DNA of 64,000 nucleotides from Lingula anatina (GCF_001039355.2 NW_019773626.1:1-64000), one strand, 5' to 3'. Shown: positions 1-13,379, counted from the stretch's first letter. The notes: generated from the letters alone by a model not told the origin. A program made the numbers and translations.

Positions 1-1676
1 CGACCTTATTGAATTAGCCAGGGAAGCAAACAAAAATACATTGCCTATTCTAAGTCACTGGTTAGCGACAGTTTGGATTTCCATATTTTCCAAATTATCA
101 TCTATACATACATTTTGTTTATCTGAAAAATGTCTGAATTAAGACCTATAAAATGGCAAACGAATAGGGAGCGCATTATATAGAAAAATGCTTTTCTAGC
201 TGTTTTTTTTTTGTTCGAGTTGTTTACTTTGGTGATTTTTATTTGTGTGTAAATGCGAAATTGGCGTCTGTTCATTCTGCATTTATTTAAATAGTATCGA
301 ATGTTTGCAGTAGTGCATTAGTCAGGAAAGAAGAATGTTTATCTTTCCAGTACACATTTTCACTTGAATTGTGTCGCTTTTTACCTGAGATGGGGTCTCC
401 GCTTTTGCTGTAAAGCAAAGTGTGACCTGCGGTCCAACTTGAACCTTTTTATAACCCGATATTTACACGGCTGGGATTTCTTAATACCTTTACTTTCAGA
501 GCAAATACTCGAATGGAATTTGTGCAAACATAGTAAAAAAAGGCTAGAAGAAAGGACATCGTCCACATGATCATTTATTTTCCACTTTGATGAAATATTC
601 TTAAACAGACGATTTACTTCTTAATCTCACACGAAAAGAGGAAAACGCTAAGGTAAAAAAAACAGTGAGATTGGTGTACTATTGTGAAAAAAAAAAAAAC
701 GTTTTAAACCTCAACCGCTACATGCTTAACGGATGGGCCCACTAGTGCCGGTTCAATGAGAAGGAAACTATATGTGATATTCTATTCACAACATGCAGCT
801 AAATTCTTGAAGTGGGCGCAGTATTTGGAACAAATACTAGACTAATACTATATAAAATACCCAAACCTTTAAAAAATCCCCAAAGACGGGGAAGTGATAG
901 ATCAAGCCTCAAGGTCCTTTGTTGTTAATGGAAATATTGACGCCCTTTGAACTACATATTGCACAAATACTTGTCCCGATTTCTGATTGAAGACGCATTT
1001 GTCAATTCATGGCCATTCGTGGGATTCGTGGTCTGTGTGAAATAGGGGCATTATATGGAGCAGCTGTGCAAAACTAGAAAATATATACAAACTTTAAAAA
1101 ATTTGGAGCAACAATCTTCATTCTCCCATAAAAACAAAACAAGAAATATCCAACAATTGAACTATTCAAGAAACGAAAATGGAAAACAATCTGTGAACGG
1201 ATATAATTTAAGAAAGCCACATTAGTTTTTAAATCTTTAAATGGACTCACATCTAAATACATCAAAGTAAAAGAATAAACAAAAATGATAGATAATCTAC
1301 TTATTTCTAATAGTAAAACATTATAAAAATATGTTTTACGTTGACAAAACGATACGAGTATTTGTAAAAGTACCGAAATGGTAAACTTCTCTATGAAAAA
1401 AAAAACGTCGACTTTCCTGTCATTTAACAACGCTACTTTATCAAGAATGGGAACATATTTTTGGACCACTGGGTACTGTATATCTCGCTCCTTTGTACAT
1501 TTTAGTTTAAAGCCGAAGTATTTATCCTTTTTTCACACCGTGCAGTCACTAGGGGTAACTGTTTACATAAATTGTCGTATAAAAGCATACGGTACGCCCA
1601 GATTTGCATGCCTGGATTGGGCAATGCAGCTACTGTTAGAGGAGATCTGATGTAGACGTCGCTAATATCCGTAGCA
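1..1676. other. Non-coding flank; left arm of the segmental duplication
   Basis: No convincing gene is seen here. Roughly 150-1010 is similar by eye to 16310-17570: both contain matching stretches around 'gagcgcatta', 'tgtttatcttt' and 'gtactattgtgaaaaa'. This is taken as the left part of the tandem duplicated unit. Bases 1-120 also resemble 29175-29295 inside an intron of MCO2, so part of it is a dispersed repeat. ORFs in this stretch start at non-ATG codons or are very AT-rich and are not called. Confidence 0.55.
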
Positions 1677-3049
1677 ATGGCCAACAGCAAAAGTGAGTTT
1701 TATTACCCAGTGTTACCTCCCAACAAGAATGTTGTTTGTAACAGCAAGATGACAGAAGAAGGAAAAGAAGGGGTTGCCAAATTCATTTTAACGAATGATG
1801 CCTCTGATCAATCATTGACACGAATTGAAAAGGATTTTCATCTGGAGGAATTAATTATCGCAACTCATTTTGTTAATTCTCTTGACGAACTTAAATCAAT
1901 CATTGAGGCATATATTGAGCAGCATAAGGCGTGTCTGGTGGATGGTGTAAATAAGTACAAGGTCAAGCTGGTATTGAAGCAAGAATGGGAGGAAATGATC
2001 AACAAGCTACAATTGGAAGATGGTGATGAAACCGACCTTCGTGTGTATCCTTTATGTATTTGTTTCCGTAAGAAAACATATTTTGAAAATTAGTCAAATG
2101 TTTGAACCACTTACTTATTGTCGTTGTATTACGGAATCGTTAACGAAATTTGTCAAAATTGGTGAATAGAATAAAGTCCCATGTAGCTTAATTTCAAGAC
2201 AAAACCTATCAAAACATTTTGGTGCAGCTTTATTGCACCTTTGTAGGGACTACACATCTAAATAATTATGGTCGCAAAATGCATTCAATATGACATCTCT
2301 TCATACATTGTAAAACATGAGACCATATCTGGTTTTCACCAATCATTTTCCTTAACTTGCTTTTAAGATACCATATAGAAAAAGGAAGCCACAACTTCTT
2401 CATGCTGGCAAAAGATGTCGGTTTTTTGAAAACTAAGACAGACAGAAAACAAACGACTCCATTTGCTGTATTTTTACGACATTCTGTCATGCCCAAAGTA
2501 GAAAATTACGCTTACATCTATTTTAAAAAGTGGATTAGCTTCCAAACAGACTGCGAAGAACACGATCATGTGGTACACGGTCACATATTTAACTGTCTGG
2601 TGGCTTTATCCAACGGAAATCGCAGTTATGAAGACAAAGATGGCAATACAAATCGTCTGACTGATGGTTCAAGTTGGGTTGTTAAAAATACTGAGAGATT
2701 TGGCCCTGACGATTTGGAATTGGAAAGTGGGTTTAAAAAAGTTAGTTCAGAGGCTTGCCATATTTGCATAGGGGGTACTAAGTCTGATTACCGCCTCTTC
2801 TTTTGGAACCAGAGGCATCACAGCAAAACCGAAAATAAAACAATTAAGGTTTATTTGATAGATAGCATTGGTCATCACAAGGAGAAACATTTAGTTAAGA
2901 AAAAGGGAGATAGACATAGCAAAGAAAGCCAAAGTAGTAAATGTACAGCTGATTCCCAGATAGTAGAAAGGGAAATTAATAAAATCAAATTAGTGTTTGT
3001 GCAAGAGTCTGATGAAAAACCAAGCAAGCCTAAGGAGAAGGGTGATTAA
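1677..3049 (+). CDS. Two-exon gene of unknown function (hypothetical protein)
   Basis: Modelled as exon 1 1677-2044 and exon 2 2368-3049, joined through a GT-AG intron in matching phase (donor gtatcc, acceptor ttttaag), giving about 349 residues. It starts at an ATG with MANSKSEFYYPVLPPN. There is no signal peptide and no membrane segment. The first half is acidic and helical-looking (around EWEEMINKLQLEDGDETD). The second half is mixed alpha/beta in character, and the last 80 residues are Lys/Glu-rich (HKEKHLVKKKGDRHSKESQ, then KPSKPKEKGD), as in a disordered or nucleic-acid-contacting tail. A polyadenylation signal AATAAA lies at 3238-3243. I do not recognise the family. It lies between homologous blocks of the duplication but has no visible counterpart in the second unit, so it was either lost there or inserted here. 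The exon 1 end is uncertain because three overlapping GT dinucleotides occur; only one keeps the frame. Confidence 0.5.
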
Positions 3050-4242
3050 TATATATATTAATGGGTATATATATAATGGATAACTATGATAAAGCCAAAG
3101 AAGTGTCATAGAAAATCCAGGCGTAAGCTGTTTTCTCAATACAATTATTATTATTATTATTGATATGTCACAGTGAAAGTTAAGCACGTCCTATATTAGC
3201 TAGAATACTTTGTGAAGGGCTATTGTGCACTGTTGCAAATAAACATACTTATTTTCAAAAATGAATGATTGGATAAATGTTGTTATTGTTGATCGATATG
3301 TGATGCTGATAAGCGCCTTAAAATTCATCTAAGGGGAGACCAGGGTACGTTGGCACCCCCATCAACTTATCACAAAGGAACTATGGGGTAAAAGAATTGA
3401 TCACATTATTTTGTAAAGTGGCCGTATCCAATAGTGCCAAGAAAGCCTCGGCAGTGAGTCCAAATGCAGTAAAAGATACCCCGGTATATCGTGTCAGAAG
3501 CGGAATAAATAAATAGATAAATAAATAAATAAATACAGATACTTTCGAACTAATTTCTAACAAAATAGAATGGCAAATATATCACGCATGGTATGCGTTT
3601 CAATCATCTGTTGAATATTCCTTAAATAAGTGTTGGAACTGTGTTATGGACTTGGCATGGACGATGTCGGTTGAAGGCTCGCCCACCGTTGCATTGTGTT
3701 AGAGAGGCCTAAAAACACAATCTTGCAACCCAGCAATATACGTGTGAGTGTGTGCTTATGTGTGCGTTTGTTAGAGGAAGGGGGGCGACCTCCCGTGATC
3801 CCGTCGTCTGCGCCAATAGTTCCAGAGACGGTTTAAAAAGCAAGCGATGAATGTACTGGCGCTAGAATGCTTTAGCCTCACAATCTAATCCCCCCTTGTT
3901 AACCTCAGTTTGTCAATACGTTTACGTTATCCTTAGCTAAATCAATAACGAATCAAAAAATCAATCTAAATCGTGTCTCATTGTCGTCATACAATGGCGT
4001 ATGAAAGGGGACGACACATTGGTTATTATTGAACATCTGCTTCTCAGCAATGAAAATCTTTTTTAAATTTTAAGTCACGCAGGACAAGACTTCGGGTTAG
4101 CAAAACGTTGGATGGACATCATTTTTAACACCAGTGTTTTGTTTCTATTTCAAGGTCAATTCGAGCTCTTGTTACATAGGTGTTGCGTATGAATCCGCGC
4201 CGCGTTTAACTAAATAGCAAGACGATCGATTAAACGCTAACA
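3050..4242. other. Intergenic region and MCO1 upstream region
   Basis: There is no gene. 3655-3725 is a copy of a dispersed repeat also seen at 15778-15835 (shared 'gatgtcggttgaaggc' and 'cattgtgttagagaggcct'). From about 3780 to 4242 the sequence matches the region upstream of MCO2 (about 21215-21723), including 'ccagagacggtttaaaaag' and 'gtcaattcgagctcttgtta'. This conserved block just ahead of the start codon is the best place to look for the MCO promoter and 5' UTR. No clear TATA box could be assigned. Confidence 0.5.
3238..3243 (+). other. Candidate polyadenylation signal of the 1677-3049 gene
   Basis: AATAAA lies about 190 bases after the stop codon of the upstream gene, in a T-rich context typical of a metazoan 3' UTR. 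Confidence 0.4.
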
Positions 4243-5403
4243 ATGGTTAGCAGGCCGGTTTCATATTTATTTTTTAGCGTTATTCTAATAACACAAAATG
4301 GACACGAAACCAAAGCAGGGTATAACCACAACGTGGCATTCAAACCTGAGTGTGAGCGCAGAGGTAATTATATCCCAAGCAAGTGCGTCTACAACTGGAC
4401 CATAGACTATCGTATGACAGGGGTGTGGTACAACACGAGGAGGAACACGGGAAAACCGGTCTTTAGGTATGATAATCCTGAGCAGTATTTCTACGGGGAA
4501 CAGTCAAACTGCACACGTCTGACGATGTCCGAGTCCGGTGAGTTTATCCCATGACTACTTAGCATGGATAGATCATAAAATGCATTAGGCAATGACGGCT
4601 TTTTATATATAATTATATACTCCACCACAAGCGCTTAAAGGTATAAAGTACGCATAGAAAATCCCATCGATTAATTAATTATTTAAGTAAGTAATAAATT
4701 ACTTAATTAACTAACAACTAAAATACAGAGCAGCTGATCTTGTTTTTTCTCTCTCCAGACCTTGACGATGTCATCATGACCGACGGAGGTTACCGTAGAG
4801 TCATCACCATTAACGGGCAGTTTCCTGGGGAGACAATAGTGGCTTACAACGGAACGCAGGTATATAACAATTAACATGTCATGTGAGAATGACAACGTTC
4901 TATCTCCATTATTGTTTTTTTTTAACCCGGAGAACATCGAAAGAAAGCTAAATACAGTGATGGTATTTCCTCAAATTATTTTGTGTCAATTTTCTCTTGT
5001 TTATTTATAGGGCTATGCCTTTACGCTGACATTTAACACATAAAGACATTTGCAAATACTTTTTCTTTTCAGTTGATAATCAGTGTAACCAACAATCTAG
5101 AAGAAGAGGGTGTGTCCATCCATTGGCATGGCATCGTGCAGAGAAACACTCCATACATGGACGGGGTTGCTCGCATATCACACTGCCCAATCAACCCCGG
5201 GGAGACATTCGTGTATAGGTAAGGTTATCCGTCACTAGCCAATCACATTTGTCGATATATTATTTTGTTTGGCGTATATATCAGTCCCCCATCTTCCGCC
5301 TGGAATTTTATATGTATGCCATAATAATCCTACAGTATTGCCTTTCGGAGAGTCGCCATATTTAATCCGCGGATCTGTTAGTCCGCTGTTCTGAATGCGC
5401 TGT

Positions 5404-5488
<85 letters not shown>

Positions 5489-5535
5489 TATTGAGATGAC
5501 ATCTAATATTACACACTATAACATTGTAATTTGAC

Positions 5536-5580
<45 letters not shown>

Positions 5581-5808
5581 TAGAGTTAAGAAAATATTAT
5601 TTTTTTGCTAATCAAACACCTTCAATTACTAGGTTCATAGCCTATCCCCCCGGGACCCATTGGTACCACGCCCACCTGGGGAGTTTACGATCTGACGGTC
5701 TGCATGGGGCACTGGTCGTCATAGACCCCGCAGAGGAGAGAACCAAGGTGATGTGTAATAATAATACTGATAATATTAATAACAATAATAATAATACATA
5801 TTAATAAA

Positions 5809-5855
<47 letters not shown>

Positions 5856-8800
5856 GATGATGATGACACATATTATCATTATTATTATTACTATTATTAT
5901 GTTTATTATTATTTCCATATATATATTTTTATTTGATCATTATCATAATTTTAATCCATTTTAAATTATTGGTTTAACAACTAGGTTGAAGATATACCCT
6001 TAAAGTGCAAATAAAACTGCATATTGAAGACAATGTATTTATCGATTTGTAGAAATGCTATATGTGAAAGTAAAACGTAATGATATACTGGTACTCGAAC
6101 TATACTAACTTGTCACTTATATCTTAAAGGCAATGTTCAGAGAATGTGCCCTTAAAATATTCTGTTTCCAGTATGGGTGAAACAAATATGTTATTAATGT
6201 TATTTTCATAAGGCCTTTCTATTAGGCCTTAAAGCAAATGTATTATTGATGCTATTTCCAGGGGTGGATTTTGTTTGTTACGAGACTTTTGTTATGCCAT
6301 TTGTTTTACCATCGATTTTGTTTTTTGCGATCAATCCATATGATGGCGTACATCATGGCTCCATGATTAATTGTGTGGAGAAATGTGCATTGGTACATTA
6401 TCGTTTTTATAGAATACTTATAGAATACAAGAATACTTCGTGGCTGAATTAATAAGTTGTTTGGTTTTAATCCCTATCAACCGATAAAACTATTGATGTG
6501 TATTCGCTCTGTTTTTATTTGGATTGTATAGCACGATTCTGTCGTGAATTACTGAATTATTGAAGGTCTTGGGTTTGTTGTTTAGTTAACGATTCATTCA
6601 CCGTTTCTTTTTAATCCGCTGACACAGGCTAAATAACATCTTGCATTTAACATTTGTATCGCATTAAACAAGACAACCTCCTATTTTCTGCCAATTAAGT
6701 TATTCTATTTAAAGCGTGTTACTCATTTAGCCAATAAGGTGATGTGTTCTTCCGATTTGAAGTGAAATAATTCCCCAGATTACTTACTGTTTGAAGAAAT
6801 ATCACCAGCCCAGTTCTATTTTTTTTAGTCAGTATAGGAAATTGTACAAGTGGTAAACGGCACAGACTGCGTTATTTGTCTTCTCTATTCCTGTCACATT
6901 AATTTACTCTAGAGTGGTCACCAGCTCAGCTGGTCTCTATAGCCTGTAACGATGTGATGACATGTTTCAAGCTACCTAAACGCATTACGCGTGACTAAAA
7001 TTGTTAGTGTTTATTCCTAGGGATTTCGACATTTCAGGATCTCCACATGGTCCTTATCACCCTGTTGATTTTATATACGCTTTATTGTGACACGAGTACA
7101 GGCGCTTTTAAGTGGCTGATATCAGTGTATGAAAATACTTTGAAATCAATCCTGGCCCGAGTTTTACAAAAAAAAAAGGCAGTTTCCAGGGCTAAGAACT
7201 TATTTACCAAGGTTACATAGTCACATGGACACATCTTACCCTATCAGGAACAGTGTAACAGCAATCTCATGGAAATCCTGGTAAACTAAGCCAGGGAACT
7301 GACATAAGTACTTTTTTGTAAATGCTGCCTGGTTTGATTTTCCAGGCGAAGAAGGATACCGACGTCACCATGATACTGACCGACTGGTTTTCACAGGACA
7401 CCTCCACGATAGCTTCCAATGTTATTTGGGAACTAGAGCGCTTTGCACCCTTTATGCAAACCTCACCCTCCATCCAAGACTGGTTTAGGGAAAGGATGTG
7501 TTTTTATCAAACCAAACAACACGATGGGATGGACATAGGGGTGTGGCCAGTTCAGTCCATTCTGGTCAATGGGAAAGGTACGGTCACTGACATTGACCTT
7601 GTAATAATAGTACGGTAGTACAAGTAGTCGTTGTTGTGTTAAGCCCCCTTTACACTGGACGGCCGCGGCGTCCTTTCTGCGTCCAGCAGTACGGCCCCAT
7701 TTGAGAGTTAAAGAATTATAATACTTTACGTGCCGACACCTGGCCGATCATTGAGCAGTCATTCTGATACAAAATCAATGCTCGTGCCTCCTTATTAAGA
7801 CAACAGCGATGCCAAATTTCATGGTCGCAGAAAGGACGCAGAAAGGACGCCGTCCAGTGTAACGGGGGTATTACCGAAGAGGATCCAGAATTACTTGCTA
7901 AATCGACCCCCTTGGCGTGGGTTTCGGGGCCCGCTGAAATTTTGGTATTTTAGAGAGCGAACGGTGCCATTTGGTACGGTTTAGAACTATGGTTCAGCTA
8001 GTCAAAATTCTAATTTCAGGAGGAGACCATTGGTGTGTTTTTTTCAGACATCGAGGGGGAGGCAGGACCCCCTTAAACCCCCTAAATCCACCACTGGTAC
8101 GAGTAGAAGTAGTAGTAGTAGTAGTCTCTGAACTTGCTAAAAGTCCCTTGCAAAATTATTTTATATTATACTTTACCAGCCCAAAGGAGCACTACCCAAT
8201 TAAACCACTGCATATTACACAATACAGCGGTGCAACAGACATGGTAGTCAGTTAATTGGTTGCAACACACGTGACTACACACTTCTCCGGTCAGATATTT
8301 TACATGATATCTGAGTTTTTTTTTAATAATGCATTTTTACCTAAGTATACCTGTATTATTGCAGGCACCGTATGTAACGCAACCCATGGAACTTCCAGAT
8401 ATAATTGTAATGAGAGACTGGAGGAGTTCATAGTACCCAGGCATAAGAAAATCCGAATTCGGATCATCAACGCAGCCACCCAGTATGCACTTAAAGTATC
8501 AATTGACAGCGTAAGCCTTGACATTCTTTTCAAGTATATATACAACTATACTGGTGATTTACTTTAAGTTATCATTTATTTTAGTTATTTCAACTCGATA
8601 TTTTATTGTCTCACGTTTTAAAAGACATTTCGTAAGTGCATGTCTTGTGGACACTTGAAGTGATTAATTTCATAATTGAATAAATAAATAAATAACTATC
8701 AAAATGTATTGAATAATAAATAAATAAATTGATAAACAAGTTAATCAATGACCCACATGATGAATGTTCTGTAAAACATTTTTTTCTGTAAGCAAACAAA

Positions 8801-10572
8801 GAGCGATAGATTTCAATGTACTGTACATAAGCTTTTTTCTGAATCGTGAATCCCAAAATTATCATAATTATATTTTTGCAATATACACCATGTAGCTCAC
8901 CTTCTACATGGTTTTAAATAAATAAAAAAAGAAAAAAAAAAACAAAGAAAACAGAAAAAAAGAAAAAGAAAAGAACAAAAGTCGTGCACTTCCTGTCGTA
9001 CGCTGAAATCATAAAAATGTAGTTTTCTGTGAAAAACAGCAAAATATTTTTTTCGTTATCTTCTTGCAGCACTCCATGACGGTGGAATCCATGGACGGCA
9101 ACGCTATCCAGGGAACGGAAGTATTAGACTACCTCATCATTCACACCGGTGAGAGATATGACATAGAGGTCGCCACTGATCAGTACAGGCAGACTCCATT
9201 GCAGCCCGTAAATGATGGATATTTTTGGATACGAGTGGAATCTTTGGAGGAATTTGACCAGCCAAATCAGAATGTAATGTTTTCAGTGTTTCATTAAATT
9301 ATTTATTTATCTATTTTTTAGCGGACAAGATATCCGAAATATTTGTCATAAATTTTGACGCAATTAAAATTTGGCCATTTATTCACCTTCAACACTTTGG
9401 AAGAGAATGCGGAACTTATATCTCAGATGTGTTTATTTCTTTGCAGTTACGAAATATAATTACTCCTAAAACCGGCTGGGCGGTTTTAAAGTATGAAGGA
9501 AGTCCACCCAGACGTAAACCATTTACAACACCCAAGCAATGCCCAGTTTCTAATCCATGTGAGATCCTGAACTGCCCTTTTCGGTATGGAAAATATAAAC
9601 TTGATTTTACTGCACACACACACACACACACACGCATACACACACACATATATATGGACAGTGGTGAACTATGATATCATCTTCCTATTTATTAACGAAC
9701 GCCTTAGCCTGTGAAAATCTTAAATCAATCAAGTGGTGCAATATAATGTATTTCAAAACTAAACATTTTTGGAAAAGGGTGGGGGGGGGGTGTAGACGTC
9801 GTCGAGCATTACCCAGAATTGTTGGTAATACCCCCTTTTGAACTGGATGGCGTCCTTTCTGCGTCCTTTCTGCGTCCTTTGTGCGTCCATGAAAATGGCA
9901 TGGGTGTGGTCGTAGAATGGAGGCACAAACATCGCCTTCGTTGCAGAAAGATTGCTCAATAATTTACCAGTTGTCGGCAAGTAAAGTATTACATTTTTAT
10001 TTTTGCTCTCAAAACGGGGCCATACTACGGGACTCAGAAAGGACGCCATCCAGTGTAGAGGGGGCTTAAGCTAATGTTATATGTTTATATAGGGAATACA
10101 GGCCCAAGGGAAGCAATTATTACACCTGTATACCAATAAGTAGGACCCGCGCACTTGGCAGCCTTATAGACCGACACCCAGTGCCTATGCCCACCTCCGA
10201 TGACAACTTTCAGCAGATATTCCTCAACTTTCATTTCTCGGGTAAGTTGCTTCTATAAAATGTTTATGAATAAACAATTTCGTTTGACCGCTTCAAAGAG
10301 CAGACTTTGTTCGATTCTAACCATTAAATGGGTCAAAATCCGTTCTGTAAGCGGTCCAAGACGGGTGTGACAGGGGATTTATCATAACAAGGGGATCTAT
10401 AATTACTACCTCTACTTCTTAGGTTGTCTCATCTTCACTTAGTGGAAGAGTGCAAGAACTGTTACATAAATGGAATAAATATAACTGTACATAATTTACA
10501 AAGAAATCATTCGCTACATATCCTCATGTGACAATGTCAGTAGTAAATAAAAAGATACTGACACGGGCATTC

Positions 10573-10618
<46 letters not shown>

Positions 10619-13052
10619 CATTCAGGTTATATCCTTCAACATTATGACTTCAGGTTCCAAGGCACTCCGATCATCTATTAACTGTCACTTGTTTCGCTTT
10701 CCCAGGGTACCCCCACAGGTACGGTTGTCATGCGTTTATCTTGACTTTTTGAGAACCTGTAAAGAATAGCATAGCATAGCATAGCATAGCACAACGTAGT
10801 ATAGCATAGCATTGAATAGAATAGAGAAACAATAGATAAGGATTGGCTCATAGCATTAATGGTAAAAATTCACAGATGAATATATGGCCTTGAAAAAGAA
10901 TGGATGTAAGGCATTGCATAAGGAGTATGTGGCAAATGCTCAGTGTATCCTCCAGGCTTTAAAGACGCAGTCAATCCAGTCCACACCACATGAAGTATAT
11001 AATGTGATATTAATGTCATATACCCAACCGTTAATTGTTTAAAATGTTTTTTTTTCTAGTTGTACCCGGAGCGCGACACAAATTATGAGTGCGACGAGCC
11101 TTGTACCGGGGATTGCTACTGTTCGTACACGGAGAAACTGAAGTTAAATAACGTCATCCAGCTCGTCCTGATTAATATGGGCATAGGTAGGATATTTTGT
11201 TTTTTCATTTAATGGAAAAATAAATCAGCAGATCAGTAAAATAACTGGATGGTTGATGTGGACTGGTACCCTGATTACGTTGTAAACAAAATGCCCACAC
11301 AGTTTATAATATGACTCTACCTCGGCAATCTTGAAGTTCAGTCATCTTCGCTGACCACGTCCCCTTACGTAGAGTTTTACAGCGGGGAAAAAACAAACGA
11401 TACGTCAATAAATATATGCTTTGGTTACTTAGTTTTCACCATAATTTCGTTAATTTTTGTTATGATAAAGTTCTGATATAGCGTTTCTCGCTCATGCGAC
11501 TGCCTTAAATCTTAGCTAATTAAATACTTTGGTGATCAAGGTCAACCGGGAATGGCGCATCCGGTACACGTACACGGCCACCATTTCCACGTGCTCAAGA
11601 TAGGCTACCCCCAATACGACGCCAACTTCCGGTATCTGTCCGACACCGACGATGTAGTATGTGACGACCCATTCTGCAGCAGCGCTCGGTGGAACGACTC
11701 CACCTGGGATGACTATCGGGCGTGGAACGGTAGTTTGAGGGTCATCAGGCCGATTTCTGACATAAATAACACCGAGAATGAGACAGCTGAACCGTGGATT
11801 CCGGAAGTGAATGCTGTCGACCCCCCGTTGAAGGACACCGTGATTGTGCCAGTTGGCGGTTACGTGGTGATTCGCTTCAAAGCTGATAACCCAGGTAAAT
11901 TTAATTTACTTTTTTTTTTTTTATTTTGGTCGAGGTGACTTCGTGGCCAGGTTTTATCCAAAGCTGGGATATATTCTGAACTTGAGATAGTGATCGACCC
12001 CGTAAGCCGAAGGCGGAAGTAAATGATCCCAATTGAGAGTTGAACCTACCCAAGAGGTGACCGAAACACAAACTCTGTATAACTGCTTTGTATAGAACGC
12101 TCGCAAGATTTAAAGCTAATTGAAAATAATTAAGATACAGGACTTCTTCACTGACATAGCTAGCTCCTGAAGTGCCGATGGAGATCCAACAATAGACATG
12201 GATTAAGGCATGAGCTCGGTGTAACAGTTTCCTTTCTGCGTGAATTAGCAAACTGTTAAAAATGTATCACATCAGTTTTTTTTATTAAATTCATAATACA
12301 TGTTATAAATGGTATTATCGCCGACGACTTTTGAGCACAGTTCATTTGAAGTCAAGAACTCAGTGTAACGGTTGTCTTTCTACAATTAACAAACTGTAAA
12401 AAATGCATCACATCAAATTGTAATACATTCCATAATAATAAACATTTATTTAAATATAATGGTTAATAGCATAATATTATGTTACATTATATACTTGTTT
12501 TCTCGACTTTTTTTTAAATCGACAAAACGTATTTTATAAAAATAAATAAAAAAGTATATTATAATTAAAATATGTAAAATAACGATATACTTTCAGTACT
12601 ACTTAAAGTAGCGTAAACGTAATCTGACGGCCACATCGTTCTTTTATTATTTCATTCATCATCTCACATCATTACATATCTCTTTGTTTGATTTCTTAAC
12701 TTTTTTGCCAGGTCGGTGGTTTATTACTATTATGTTTCATTTATATTATCGTTTCCCGTTGCCAGGTTGGTGGTTTGTCCACTGCCATTTAGAGTTCCAT
12801 TACCTAGAAGGCATGGCCATGGTGCTGCAGGAAGGTGAACCATCAGAAATGCCCCCAGTACCCAGCAAAATTCCAAAGTGTGAGGATTTTGAAATGAGCG
12901 ACAAAGAGTTTGAAGATGTCCTAAAATGGAAACCCAAAGTGACAATTGTAGGGTCGTCCAAGGATAAAAAAGCGTCCGGCGCAGCACTGCCTCATTTGCA
13001 TTATTTTCTCCCTCCACTGATGTTTGCCGTATATGTCGCCTACAGTTGGTAG
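4243..13052 (+). CDS. Laccase-type multicopper oxidase 1 (MCO1), 13 exons, 785 aa
   Basis: Exons: 4243-4537, 4759-4859, 5073-5218, 5633-5747, 7346-7577, 8365-8510, 9070-9273, 9447-9583, 10093-10241, 10654-10718, 11060-11186, 11541-11894, 12766-13052. All junctions are GT-AG and in phase; the total is 2358 nt. Residues 1-25 form a signal peptide (hydrophobic core YLFFSVILI). A Cys-rich N-terminal segment is followed by three cupredoxin domains. All copper ligands are visible: HWHG (H149, H151), HAH (H193, H195), HPVHVHG (H579, H582, H584) and [12 protein letters not shown] (H696, C697, H698, H702, axial M707). The C-terminus ends in a hydrophobic tail after a small-residue patch (KKASGAAL), suggesting a GPI anchor or single membrane span. 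The family oxidises phenols, catechols or metal ions with four-electron reduction of O2 to water; in molluscs such enzymes are linked to shell and periostracum tanning, iron handling or defence. The substrate cannot be read from sequence. Confidence 0.93.
5405..5482. repeat. Compound microsatellite (TG)n(AG)n
   Basis: A TG run is followed directly by an AG run in MCO1 intron 3. The same compound array, much expanded, sits at the same place in MCO2 (22873-23632) and contains the assembly gap there. Confidence 0.95.
5539..5582. repeat. (AAT)n microsatellite
   Basis: An uninterrupted AAT array in MCO1 intron 3, ending about 50 bases before exon 4. Confidence 0.95.
5758..5905. repeat. (AAT)n/(ATT)n microsatellite cluster
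   Basis: AAT-rich array beginning about 10 bases after the exon 4 donor of MCO1, followed by ATT repeats in the opposite sense that could fold back. A shorter AAT array lies at the same place in MCO2 (23880-23912), so it was present before the duplication. Confidence 0.9.
7642..7870. mobile_element. MITE, family 1 (TTA/TAA target), in MCO1 intron 5
   Basis: A 229 bp element with imperfect terminal inverted repeats. The left end reads 'cccccttTACACTGGACGG' and the right end is its complement, 'ccgtccagtgtaacggggg'; both carry an inner 'gcgtcctttctgcgtcc' motif. It is flanked by TTA on both sides (7639-7641 and 7871-7873). The matching place in MCO2 (near 26030-26045) has no insert. Three-base TTA/TAA duplications are typical of PIF/Harbinger-type elements. 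There is no coding capacity. Confidence 0.8.
9607..9652. repeat. (CA)n microsatellite
   Basis: An interrupted CA array in MCO1 intron 8, shortly after the exon 8 donor. A shorter counterpart in MCO2 lies at 28889-28920. Confidence 0.9.
9829..10066. mobile_element. MITE, family 1, in MCO1 intron 8
   Basis: A 238 bp element with the same termini as the 7642-7870 copy ('ggcgtcctttctgcgtcc' inside the left end, 'ggacgccatccagtgtag' at the right end). It is flanked by TAA at 9826-9828 and 10067-10069. A copy also sits in the matching intron of MCO2 (29973-30186), so this insertion is older than the duplication. It ends only 27 bases before exon 9. Confidence 0.8.
10577..10617. repeat. (TA)n microsatellite
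   Basis: A pure TA array in MCO1 intron 9, about 36 bases before the exon 10 acceptor. Confidence 0.95.
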
Positions 13053-13379
13053 CTTAAAAGCAATGAATGTACGTGTATCTGGCGGCCCTGTTGGTCTTTC
13101 ATTATTTTTGCCGTCGTTTATTATCTAGACATTTCTCTTTGTTTATGGGACGTGACCAGCTGGACCTAATTACTTTGCTCTATTGTACCATACTGCGCTG
13201 TATTAGCTACTATTGTACTTCATTGTGTTTTGCTGTAAATTTGATATGTGAGTGAAATCATGTTATAAGGAAGTGTGCAGTAGTATTTATACAATGGTAT
13301 GTATGTCATTACTTTTGTCTGTGGTTCATTTTGTATTTGTCTTTGAACTGGTTATATATATATATATACTTATATACTA

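Noticed and set aside
10626-10718. A longer exon 10 of MCO1 beginning at 'gttatatcc' (and 30728 in MCO2)
   Set aside because: The first acceptor puts exon 9 and exon 10 out of phase. The next AG (10653; 30754 in MCO2) gives the correct phase in both genes and a multiple-of-three coding length.
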